A stretch of DNA of 6,135 nt, taken from assembly GCA_021793055.1 (NCBI GenBank), contig JAJYTL010000207.1, positions 1-6,135 of the forward strand, in the 5' to 3' direction. Below the pieces are notes generated by a model that was not told the DNA's origin, did not search any database, and saw nothing but the letters and a program-made list of their open reading frames with translations. Made by a program: the position numbers and the translations under genes. Numbering within the stretch: position 1 is the stretch's first letter; each line of letters starts with the position of its first letter. Source of the DNA: Pseudomonadota bacterium. Lineage in GTDB: Bacteria; Pseudomonadota; Alphaproteobacteria; Ferrovibrionales; Ferrovibrionaceae. This document shows, piece by piece, positions 1 through 5,608 of this stretch.

Positions 1-657
1 GAAGTCAACGACATCTTGAAAAAGCACGGCGTGGCGCCGGTTTATTACAGCGCCGTGCCGACGAAGACCTCCAATTATACCGTTATCCTGCACCGTATCG
101 CCGCGACCCATCCCGAAGCGGTTCTGGAGATCGGCTACGACCCCAACGACGTGACGTTCCTCAAGAACTTGAAGTCCGGCGGGTTCCATTTCCCGTTCGT
201 CTACATCCTCTTCCCCGACTTGGCGCCCGCCGAATTCAAGGGCATGGGGAATGATCTGAAGTACATCTACTGCTACGTCACGGCGCCGACGCTGAAGGTC
301 AGCGACGTCAATATCGGCCTGACGACGGATCAGTTCGTGGCGCAATACGAGAAGAAGGCGAAGGCGACGCCGGATGCCTTCGTAACCGCGGGCTACGTCG
401 CTGGCCTGGTCATCCAGAGGGCCCTTGCCACCGCCAACAACCTAAGCCAGCTCGGGCTTCGTCACGCCATGGCCGGGATGTCCGGCAAGATGAAGACCTT
501 GGGCGGGACCTTCACGATCACCAGCGAAGGTGCGCAGACGGGAATCGTGAGCGGGGTGGCGCAGTTCCTGCCGACCGCTTCCGGCTTCAAGCTCAAGGTT
601 GTCTACCCGGCTAAGTTTGCCACGGCGAAGCCGGTCTACCCGGCGCCGAAGAGCTGA
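1..657 (+). CDS. ABC importer periplasmic solute-binding protein, LivJ/LivK-like (C-terminal part)
   Basis: The reading frame is open from base 1 to a TGA at 655-657 and gives 218 residues, about the C-terminal half of the usual 380-410 aa. The N-terminus and any signal peptide lie outside the window. Phrases such as AVLEIGYDPNDVTFLKNLKSG (split lobe with a conserved Gly-Tyr), YIYCYVTAPTLKVSD, and AGYVAGLVIQRALATAN near the end fit the Peripla_BP_6 (type I periplasmic binding) fold of branched-chain amino acid, amide and carboxylate binding proteins. The protein would capture the substrate in the periplasm and deliver it to the permease pair encoded next. The ligand-contacting residues are mostly in the missing half, so the substrate is unknown. 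Family members also bind aromatic acids, amides and urea. It lies 56 nt before livH, in the same direction, so it is probably the first gene seen of the operon. The TTG at 16 is internal and not the real start. Confidence 0.9.
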   Translation, partial: EVNDILKKHGVAPVYYSAVPTKTSNYTVILHRIAATHPEAVLEIGYDPNDVTFLKNLKSGGFHFPFVYILFPDLAPAEFKGMGNDLKYIYCYVTAPTLKVSDVNIGLTTDQFVAQYEKKAKATPDAFVTAGYVAGLVIQRALATANNLSQLGLRHAMAGMSGKMKTLGGTFTITSEGAQTGIVSGVAQFLPTASGFKLKVVYPAKFATAKPVYPAPKS

Positions 658-713
658 CGCTGGGCCGCCAGTCACAGGGTCGCCATCGTTAGGCGGAGGG
701 ATCGGTTAGGCTT

Positions 714-1595
714 ATGGATCTGCTTGTGTATGCCCTGGTGTCTGGCGTCCTCTATGGCGTGTTTTTCGCCTTGGTGGGGCTGGGGCTGAGTCTGATATTT
801 GGCGTGATGCGCGTGGTCAATGTTGCTCATGGCGACGTCATCATGTGGGGCGCGTTCAGCAGCTTTTGGCTGTACACGCTCTGGCATATCGGACCAGTCC
901 TGGCCCTGCCGATTATCTTCGTTTCGTTCTTCGTTTTCGGCTGCATCATTTACTACGGCATCGTGCCGCGGATCCTGCAGGCCGAGGATCCCGAATTGGC
1001 GTCTCTGATCGTCTTTTTCGGGGTTTCGCAGGTTCTCGAGGCGATCGCGACGATTGCCTTCGGCAATACGCAGCGCTCGCTTCCGGACTCGCTGCTGGGC
1101 GGGCGCCCGGTTCACCTCTTCGGACAGTCGTTTCCGCAATCGTGGTTTTGGACCGGCCTGATCAGCGCCGCCGCCATCGTTCTTGTCTATCTGTACCTGT
1201 CCCACACCCGCACCGGCTACGCCACCCGCGCGATCATGTCCAACCGGCAGGAGGCCGCGAGCGTCGGGGTCAACGTGTCGGCGCTATCGGCCTTGAACTT
1301 CGGCATCGGAATCGGCCTTGCCGCAATCCCGGGCTGCTTCGTGTCGTTTATCGCGGGCAACATCTCGCCCGACATCGGCTTGAACCTGACCGTCATCTCG
1401 TTCGCCGTGATCGTGGTCGGCTCGCTCGGCAAGCCGCTCGGCGCGGTGCTGGGCGGACTGGTCTACGGCGTCGCCACGGCGTTAATGCAGACCTATCTTC
1501 CTTCATGGGCCGCGTTGCTGCCGAACGTGTTGCTGATTCTGATCATGCTTGCTCGCCCTGGCGGCCTGCTGGGCAGCGAGGTGCGACGTGCTTAA
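714..1595 (+). CDS. livH: Branched-chain-type ABC transporter permease, LivH-like
   Basis: This inner-membrane permease (BPD_transp_2 family, 293 aa, usual length about 290-310) forms the transport channel with the LivM-like protein. The N-terminus (YALVSGVLYGVFFALVGLGL, then IFGVMRVVNVAHGD at residues 28-41) is the hallmark LivH opening. Hydrophobic spans lie at about 5-30, 42-57, 60-84, 97-116, 144-163, 189-214, 225-262 and 265-281. The cytoplasmic loop RTGYATRAIMSNRQEAASVG (166-185) is the coupling-helix region that docks on the ATPases. GSLGKPLGAVLGGL (236-249) and the ending LARPGGLLG (279-287) are also family-typical. The start is the ATG at 714. A good purine run (GGAGGG, 695-700) sits 13 nt away, longer than ideal, and TTAGG at 706-710 is too close, so initiation may be modest. 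The stop overlaps the start of livM by 8 nt. Confidence 0.93.
   Translation: MDLLVYALVSGVLYGVFFALVGLGLSLIFGVMRVVNVAHGDVIMWGAFSSFWLYTLWHIGPVLALPIIFVSFFVFGCIIYYGIVPRILQAEDPELASLIVFFGVSQVLEAIATIAFGNTQRSLPDSLLGGRPVHLFGQSFPQSWFWTGLISAAAIVLVYLYLSHTRTGYATRAIMSNRQEAASVGVNVSALSALNFGIGIGLAAIPGCFVSFIAGNISPDIGLNLTVISFAVIVVGSLGKPLGAVLGGLVYGVATALMQTYLPSWAALLPNVLLILIMLARPGGLLGSEVRRA
1578..1581 (+). promoter_or_regulatory. Ribosome binding site of livM, inside the end of livH
   Basis: GAGG lies 6 nt before a GTG at 1588-1590. It decides the livM start in favour of that GTG over the upstream in-frame TTG at 1549, which would add 13 residues lying wholly inside livH. Confidence 0.6.
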
Positions 1596-2508
1596 ATCAC
1601 CTTTGGCCGGATTGGCGGTCTTGGCTTTGGTGGCGGGGATTTTCGCCACATCGTTTTTCACCTTTTCCAACGAATCTCTGCTCATCAATCTGATGGCCTT
1701 TCTCGCCCTGGCGCAGGGCATCAACCTGCTCTATGGCTTTACCGGCTACATGCCGTTTGGCTATGTCGGATTCTTCGGGACCGGCGCCTACGGTTGCGCC
1801 CTGACGATCTTGTTTCTGCATTGGAACCCGATCGCGGCCGTGGTGGCGGGCGGCTTGTCCGCCGTCGTTCTGGGCGTGATCTTGGTGCCGCTTCTGCGGC
1901 TGGAGGGGGCTTATTTCGGCATCGCGTCATTGGCCGCGGCGCAGGCGGCGTACGAGATCATTTCGAACCCGAACCTGACCTCGATCACGCAAGGACCCTA
2001 CGGTATCAATCTCGGCGCAGTATATGCGCCGACGACCGGCTACTGGACGATGCTCGGCGTGCTTTTGTTCACAACGGCCATCGCGGCGTATTTCCGGATA
2101 TCCCGCTTCGGCCTATCGCTTATGGCCATCCGCGACAATTCGAACAGCGCCGCGACGGCCGGGGTCAATGTCCTGCGCGGCCGCTTGATCGCCTGGCTGC
2201 TCAGTTGCTTTATCGGCGGATTGGCCGGCGGCGCCTTCGCGTGGAACATCTCGTTCTTCTATCCGCAGTCGGTGTTTGCCTTGACGCTCAGCATATTCCC
2301 CATCGTTTTTGCCGTCTTCGGCGGTGTCGGGACGGTTATCGGTCCGCTGATCGGCGCCGGTCTCCTGTACGGCCTTTACGACGCCGTAGGCGTGGCGAAC
2401 CCGGAGTACTTCCAGTTGCTATACGGCTTGCTGATTGTGGCGCTGCTGCTGTTCATGCCGGGCGGACTCGTGTCGTTGGCGAAAAAGGTGCGCATCCATG
2501 TCTTCTGA
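1588..2508 (+). CDS. livM: Branched-chain-type ABC transporter permease, LivM-like
   Basis: This is the second membrane subunit of the importer, 306 aa from the chosen GTG start. LivM hallmarks are in order: LAQGINLLYGFTGYMPFGYV (residues 41-60), which corresponds to the family's L..G..G..S.GH; FFGTGAYGCALT (62-73); PLLRLEGAYFGIASLA (101-116), matching LR.RG.YFAI.TLA; the coupling loop RFGLSLMAIRDNSNSAATAG (173-192); FGGVGTVIGPLIGAGL (244-259); and the ending FMPGGLVSLAKK (289-300). At least eight hydrophobic spans are evident. The GTG start overlaps livH by 8 nt and has GAGG 6 nt upstream. Its 3' end overlaps livG by 11 nt. Both overlaps point to translational coupling and fixed stoichiometry. 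The family's usual SLGH is MPFGY here, a modest divergence that may reflect another substrate than Leu/Ile/Val. Confidence 0.92.
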   Translation: MLKSPLAGLAVLALVAGIFATSFFTFSNESLLINLMAFLALAQGINLLYGFTGYMPFGYVGFFGTGAYGCALTILFLHWNPIAAVVAGGLSAVVLGVILVPLLRLEGAYFGIASLAAAQAAYEIISNPNLTSITQGPYGINLGAVYAPTTGYWTMLGVLLFTTAIAAYFRISRFGLSLMAIRDNSNSAATAGVNVLRGRLIAWLLSCFIGGLAGGAFAWNISFFYPQSVFALTLSIFPIVFAVFGGVGTVIGPLIGAGLLYGLYDAVGVANPEYFQLLYGLLIVALLLFMPGGLVSLAKKVRIHVF

Positions 2509-3220
2509 GAGCTCCTGGCCCTTGCTCGCTGTTCGCGATATCCGGAAGACCTTTGGCGGCCTGCACGCGCTCGACGGGGTGACGCTGTCGGTGAACGAGG
2601 GCGACGTGCTCGGCCTCATCGGCCCGAACGGCTCCGGCAAGACGACTCTGATCAACACCATCTCGGGGCTGATCATGCCGGACGGCGGAAGCGTCGCTTT
2701 CAAGGGCCATGATCTTACCAGGAAGTCGCCGGACAAGCGGGTGCATGTCGGCATCAATCGGACCTATCAGGTCCCGTCGCCGTTCCATAAATTGACCGTT
2801 TGGGAAAACATGATCGTCGCCGCGACCTATGGCGGCGCAGACGACGTCGATATCGAGAATCTTTTGCGTCGAGCGGGGCTCCACGAATTCAAGGATCGCG
2901 AGGCAGGACGGCTGAACAGCAGCCAGCAGAAGCTGCTGGATATCGCCCGCGCGCTGGCGACTTCGCCGAAGCTGATGCTGGTGGACGAGATCGCCGCCGG
3001 GCTGAACCCGAAGGAACTGTCCTGGCTCGCCGAGTGGCTATTGGAGTTGTCGTCCGCGGGGATTGCCTTGCTTGTCGTCGAGCATCTGATCCCGTTCCTG
3101 CAGCTCATCACGACGCGGGTCGTGGTGATGGATGTCGGCTCGGTTATTTTCGAAGGCGACATCGCCTCGGCGACGCAGGACGATCACGTGATTGAGGTGT
3201 TCCTTGGCCGCAGCAAATGA
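2498..3220 (+). CDS. livG: ABC transporter ATP-binding protein, LivG-like, with degenerate signature motif
   Basis: This cytoplasmic ATPase of the importer has 240 aa, slightly short for LivG (about 250-260). Residues seen: Walker A GPNGSGKT (42-49), Q-loop RTYQ with Gln91, Walker B LMLVDE (159-164) with the catalytic Glu164, D-loop AAGLNP (166-171), and the switch His196 in VVEHLIPF. The signature is LNSSQQKLLDIARAL (139-153), with Ser142 where LSGGQ and E. coli LAYGQ both have a near-invariant Gly. Walker B continues DEIAAGL rather than DEPAAGL. The ATG at 2498 was chosen because AAAGG lies at 2484-2488, about 9 nt upstream, and because the protein then begins just before the first strand (LLAVRDIRKTFGG). 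Upstream in-frame starts fall inside livM. It overlaps livM by 11 nt and livF by 17 nt. The protein should pair with LivF, giving two unequal ATP sites. Confidence 0.93.
   Translation: MSSESSWPLLAVRDIRKTFGGLHALDGVTLSVNEGDVLGLIGPNGSGKTTLINTISGLIMPDGGSVAFKGHDLTRKSPDKRVHVGINRTYQVPSPFHKLTVWENMIVAATYGGADDVDIENLLRRAGLHEFKDREAGRLNSSQQKLLDIARALATSPKLMLVDEIAAGLNPKELSWLAEWLLELSSAGIALLVVEHLIPFLQLITTRVVVMDVGSVIFEGDIASATQDDHVIEVFLGRSK
3194..3197 (+). promoter_or_regulatory. Ribosome binding site of livF, inside the end of livG
   Basis: GAGG stands 6 nt before a TTG at 3204-3206. This supports a TTG start for livF. The in-frame TTG at 3192 overlaps this site and has no better one. The in-frame GTG at 3246 has only weak purine context and would remove the first beta strand (ILVAEGL). 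Confidence 0.55.
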
Positions 3221-3947
3221 CGGACTGAACGGATCGGACATTCTCGTGGCCGAGGGCCTGGCGTCCGGGTATGGCGGCATGCAGGTGCTCTCGGACGTCG
3301 ATCTCCGGATTTCCCGCGGTGAGATGGTCGTGCTGCTGGGCGCCAACGGCTCGGGCAAGACGACCTTGCTGAGGGCGCTGATGTCGCTCGTGCCGTTGTA
3401 CGGTGGCACCATCGCGTTTCGGGGCCGGGATGTCACCCGGTTGCGGACCGATCAGAAGGCGCGGCTCGGGTTGGCCTATATGTCGGAATTCGCGGTGTTT
3501 CCCGACCTCAGCATCGACGAGAATCTGAGCATGGGCGGCTACCGCCTGCCGGCGGCAATGGTCAAGGACCGCAAGAAGGAGCTCTACGCCGCGTTTCCGG
3601 TGCTCAGCGGACGCAAGAGTCATCTCGCGGCCAGCTTGAGCGGCGGGCAAAGAAAGATGCTGGGCTTCGCGAAGGCGCTGATGTTCCGCCCGGAGTTGCT
3701 TCTGCTGGACGAGCCCTCGGCCGGATTGGCGCCCCGCATCGTGACGGAAATGATCGAGACCATGCGACTGTTCCACGAACGCGAGGGCGTCGCGATGCTC
3801 ATCGCTGAGCAGAACATTCTTTTCATGACCGCGGCGAGCCGCGGCTACGTGCTTGAAAACGGGCGGGTGGTGGCGAAGGGGCCTGTCCAGGACCTCGAAC
3901 GGAACGATCTGGTGCGGCAGGCCTACCTCGGCATCGCGCGCGCCTGA
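3204..3947 (+). CDS. livF: ABC transporter ATP-binding protein, LivF-like
   Basis: This is the second ATPase of the importer, 247 aa from the chosen TTG (LivF is usually 230-250). Motifs in order: first strand ILVAEGLASGYGGMQVL (13-29), an LivF trademark; Walker A GANGSGKT (46-53); a Q-loop region AYMSEFAVFPDLSIDENL (91-108); intact signature LSGGQRKMLGFAKAL (145-159); Walker B LLLLDEPSAGLAP (165-177) with Glu170; and IAEQN (200-204), where Gln203 replaces the switch His, as is normal for LivF. The Q-loop segment departs from the usual VPEGR/VPQGR.IFP form: MSEFA stands there, so the customary Gly-Arg is missing. The start is a non-ATG codon within livG (17-nt overlap). It is the last gene of the + operon. 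No convincing terminator hairpin with a U-run follows its TGA. Confidence 0.93.
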   Translation: MAAANDGLNGSDILVAEGLASGYGGMQVLSDVDLRISRGEMVVLLGANGSGKTTLLRALMSLVPLYGGTIAFRGRDVTRLRTDQKARLGLAYMSEFAVFPDLSIDENLSMGGYRLPAAMVKDRKKELYAAFPVLSGRKSHLAASLSGGQRKMLGFAKALMFRPELLLLDEPSAGLAPRIVTEMIETMRLFHEREGVAMLIAEQNILFMTAASRGYVLENGRVVAKGPVQDLERNDLVRQAYLGIARA

Positions 3948-4091
3948 GAGCTCCGCGGCGGCTCAAGTCGCAACTTCGATCGGCCCAGGCCATGATTGCA
4001 GCGCTGGGCAGCGGCGAAAGCCACTCCGGGCTCTGCTCTCGAATTCCCGACAAAATTCGCCCGCGGCAGCGCCGGGCGGTGGCGGGCTCGC
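3948..4091. other. Convergent intergenic region between the two operons
   Basis: This 144-nt gap separates the end of livF (+) from the end of the YHS gene (-). The small frames crossing it have no ribosome binding site and no recognisable product, so I call no gene. For the + operon, GAGC/GCTC at 3950-3966 forms only a weak 4-bp stem with no following T-run. A better terminator-like structure faces the minus-strand operon and is listed separately. No promoter-like pair of boxes was seen. Confidence 0.6.
4051..4087 (-). terminator. Possible intrinsic terminator of the minus-strand dehydrogenase/YHS operon
   Basis: Read on the minus strand just after the YHS stop codon, GCCCGC (4087-4082) can pair with GCGGGC (4064-4059), 6 bp with a 17-nt loop. 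Alternatively GCCCG (4077-4073) pairs with CGGGC (4063-4059) around a 9-nt loop. Either stem is followed at once by GAATTTTG, a short U-tract on the transcript. The stem is GC-only and in the right place, but the U-run is just four bases and folding energy was not computed. Confidence 0.35.
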
Positions 4092-4289
4092 CTAACCGAC
4101 GTAGTTTCCAGGGTTGGCGAGAAACTTGCTGCGGCATTCGAGGCTATCGAAATAGTACCAAGTGCCATCGTGGAACTGCCGGGTTCCCTTGGCGGGGTCC
4201 ATTTCGGACGCGCCATGGGCCGTAAAGCCCGTCGTCGCCCGTGCCGCTTCCTCGTCCACCGTGTTGCCGCATACCGGACACTGAGCCAT
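4092..4289 (-). CDS. Small YHS-domain protein (putative metal-binding)
   Basis: This protein has 65 aa. It begins MAQCPVCGNTVDEE and ends with GTWYYFDSLECRSKFLANP (residues 42-60), the pattern of a YHS domain: a Cys-x-x-Cys pair (Cys4, Cys7), a Tyr-Tyr-Phe strand, then a third Cys (Cys52) followed by a short helix and Asn-Pro. YHS domains are found in metal-handling proteins, for example at the ends of copper ATPases and in monooxygenase subunits, so metal binding is likely but unproven. The middle stretch (FTAHGASEMDPAKGTRQ, 22-38) is longer than in minimal YHS domains. The ATG at 4289 is chosen because AAGGGAG (4304-4298) sits 8 nt upstream. A longer start at 4316 would add nine residues before the Cys pair without such a site. 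It lies 51 nt downstream of the full acyl-CoA dehydrogenase in the same direction, probably last in that operon. Its specific role is unknown. Confidence 0.75.
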   Translation of the reverse strand: MAQCPVCGNTVDEEAARATTGFTAHGASEMDPAKGTRQFHDGTWYYFDSLECRSKFLANPGNYVG

Positions 4290-4297
4290 GTCCGCGT

Positions 4298-4304
4298 CTC
4301 CCTT
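4298..4304 (-). promoter_or_regulatory. Ribosome binding site of the YHS-domain gene
   Basis: AAGGGAG on the minus strand lies 8 nt upstream of the ATG at 4289-4287. It is the strongest Shine-Dalgarno-like match in the right half and decides the shorter start. Confidence 0.6.
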
Positions 4305-4340
4305 TGCTGATGTCACCGAACCGTGATGCCACGGATCGTC

Positions 4341-5522
4341 CTACGCCTCGTCCGCCACGGGCACCGGCCGGCCGAGGATAACCTGCCCAGGATGATCGAG
4401 CAGGGCCTCGGCGATCCGCGCGCGGTGCTCGAAGGCGGTGCCGAGCCGCATGGTCCAGCTACAGACCCGGCGATACCACAGCTGCAGATCGAACTCCATC
4501 ATGAAACCGATGCCGCCGTGAATGACCTGGCACTGCCGCACCGCGGCTTCGCATTTCTCGTTGCAGAACGCCTTGGCTTGCGACACTTCGACCCGCGCCG
4601 GCAGCCCCTGGTCCATTTTCCATAGCGCTTCGTAGGTCAGCATCTGGCCGCCGTCGACCCACATCAACATATCGGCGCACATATGCTGGATGGATTGAAA
4701 GGCCCCGATCGGCTGGCCGAAGGCCTTGCGGAATTTCGCCCATTCCACCGCCATCTCGACGTCCTTGCGCGTCGCGCCGACCATCTGGGCGCAAAGCAGT
4801 ACGGTGGCGTCATCCAGCATGCGGGCGGCGATCGGCGCGCCGCGATGAAGCGGGCCGACCAGATTGCCCTTCGGCACGCGGACGTTTTCGAAACGCACTT
4901 CGCTCTGCTTGTCCTTTGCCAGGACCGTGAGCGATACTTCCGAGAGGCCGGCGCTTGCTGTATCCACCAGGAACAGAGACAGGCCCGCGTCGTCGGCGGA
5001 TGCCAGCGCCGTGCGGCAGACCACCAGCATGTGATTGGCGGCGGGATAGTTGTCGACGAACATTTTGCTGCCGTTGATGACAAAGTCGTCGCCGGCGGGC
5101 TCGGCGCGGGTCTCTATCGAGTCCGGCCGGAGGCGCGGGTCGCGTTCGGCGTACGCCCAGGTCAAGACCGCGTCCCCCGCGATCACACCAGGCAGAACGG
5201 CGCGGCAGAGATCGTCGCCGGCCGCGCGGGCGAGGGTCAGCGCCGGAACCACGGTGCTATGCAGCGGCAGCGGTGCCAGCGCGCGGCCCACTTCCTCGAA
5301 TACGAGGCCGAGATACACCAAGGGTAAATCGCTGCCGCCATAGCGCTCCGGCAGCGCCATGCCCTGCCAGCCGAGCTCGGCGGCCTGCCGCCAGAGCTCG
5401 GGCGGATAACCCTTGGCGTCCTTCTCCATCGCGCGCACCAGTTTGGTCGGGCAGTGCGCTTCGAGGAATTTCCGCGCGGTCTCCCGCACCATCGTCTCTT
5501 CGTCGCCTAACGTCAAATCCAT
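4341..5522 (-). CDS. Acyl-CoA dehydrogenase family protein, full length, lacking Glu at both usual catalytic positions
   Basis: This is a 393-aa flavoprotein of the acyl-CoA dehydrogenase fold, normal in length. The order is: N-terminal helical domain about 1-115 (GWQGMALPERYGG, 51-63), middle beta domain about 120-223 (INGSKMFVDN 149-158, FENVRVPKGNLVG 211-223), and C-terminal helical domain about 228-380 (FRKAFGQPIGAFQSIQH 264-280, HGGIGFMMEFDLQLW 335-349). FGQ and GGIGF are flavin-contact landmarks. Aligning GGIGF and the later Gly-Thr to medium-chain dehydrogenase places Leu360 where the catalytic Glu376 should be. The helix-G Glu used by isovaleryl-CoA dehydrogenase falls at Ala239. The usual TEP.AGSD signature is WAYAERDPR here. 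It is likely one half of a heteromeric enzyme with the dehydrogenase encoded just upstream. The ATG at 5522 has GGAG (5534-5531) 8 nt upstream. A homomeric enzyme with another base is the alternative. The substrate is unknown. Confidence 0.92.
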   Translation of the reverse strand: MDLTLGDEETMVRETARKFLEAHCPTKLVRAMEKDAKGYPPELWRQAAELGWQGMALPERYGGSDLPLVYLGLVFEEVGRALAPLPLHSTVVPALTLARAAGDDLCRAVLPGVIAGDAVLTWAYAERDPRLRPDSIETRAEPAGDDFVINGSKMFVDNYPAANHMLVVCRTALASADDAGLSLFLVDTASAGLSEVSLTVLAKDKQSEVRFENVRVPKGNLVGPLHRGAPIAARMLDDATVLLCAQMVGATRKDVEMAVEWAKFRKAFGQPIGAFQSIQHMCADMLMWVDGGQMLTYEALWKMDQGLPARVEVSQAKAFCNEKCEAAVRQCQVIHGGIGFMMEFDLQLWYRRVCSWTMRLGTAFEHRARIAEALLDHPGQVILGRPVPVADEA

Positions 5523-5608
5523 GGTTCAGTCTCCAGAGGGGGCGTGCCGGCCGGCGTTCTCGGCCGCGCCGCTGTTGCGCGCGCCGTCGTTGCCAAGGCG
5601 GGGTGTTA
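5523..5608 (-). other. Gap between the two dehydrogenase genes
   Basis: These 86 nt hold the ribosome binding site of the downstream dehydrogenase (GGAG at 5534-5531) and otherwise only GC-rich sequence. No U-tract terminator and no obvious promoter is seen, so co-transcription of the two dehydrogenases is likely. Confidence 0.5.

Noticed and set aside
664..696. CCGCC/GGCGG inverted repeat between the binding-protein gene and livH
   Set aside because: It has only 5 bp with a 22-nt loop and no T-run, too weak to call an attenuating hairpin or terminator.
688..711. Direct repeat GTTAGGC at 688-694 and 705-711, before livH
   Set aside because: It is a 7-nt repeat offset by 17 nt. It could be a regulator site but is short enough to arise by chance, and it lies within an operon.
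845..1693. A long + strand open frame of 282 codons overlapping livH
   Set aside because: It is an Arg-, Pro- and Gly-rich translation with no family features and lies in another frame of the clear livH gene, as expected of GC-rich DNA.
1794..2582. A 262-codon + strand open frame across livM and livG
   Set aside because: It is a low-complexity Arg-rich translation, an out-of-frame shadow of livM.
3144..3776. A 210-codon minus-strand open frame opposite livF
   Set aside because: It shows no domain or ribosome binding site. The + strand frame has every ABC ATPase motif.
2505..3954. Identical 11-mer CTGAGAGCTCC at the stop codons of livM (2505-2515) and livF (3944-3954)
   Set aside because: There are just two copies. 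Both include the TGA stop context and have no flanking similarity, so chance is the simplest reading.
4041..4058. GAATT/AATTC inverted repeat in the convergent gap
   Set aside because: It is a 5-bp AT-rich stem, unlikely to be stable, and partly overlaps the U-tract of the better terminator candidate.
4683..5327. A 214-codon + strand open frame opposite the full acyl-CoA dehydrogenase
   Set aside because: It is the antisense of a well-supported gene, with a His-, Arg- and Gln-rich translation and no recognisable fold.
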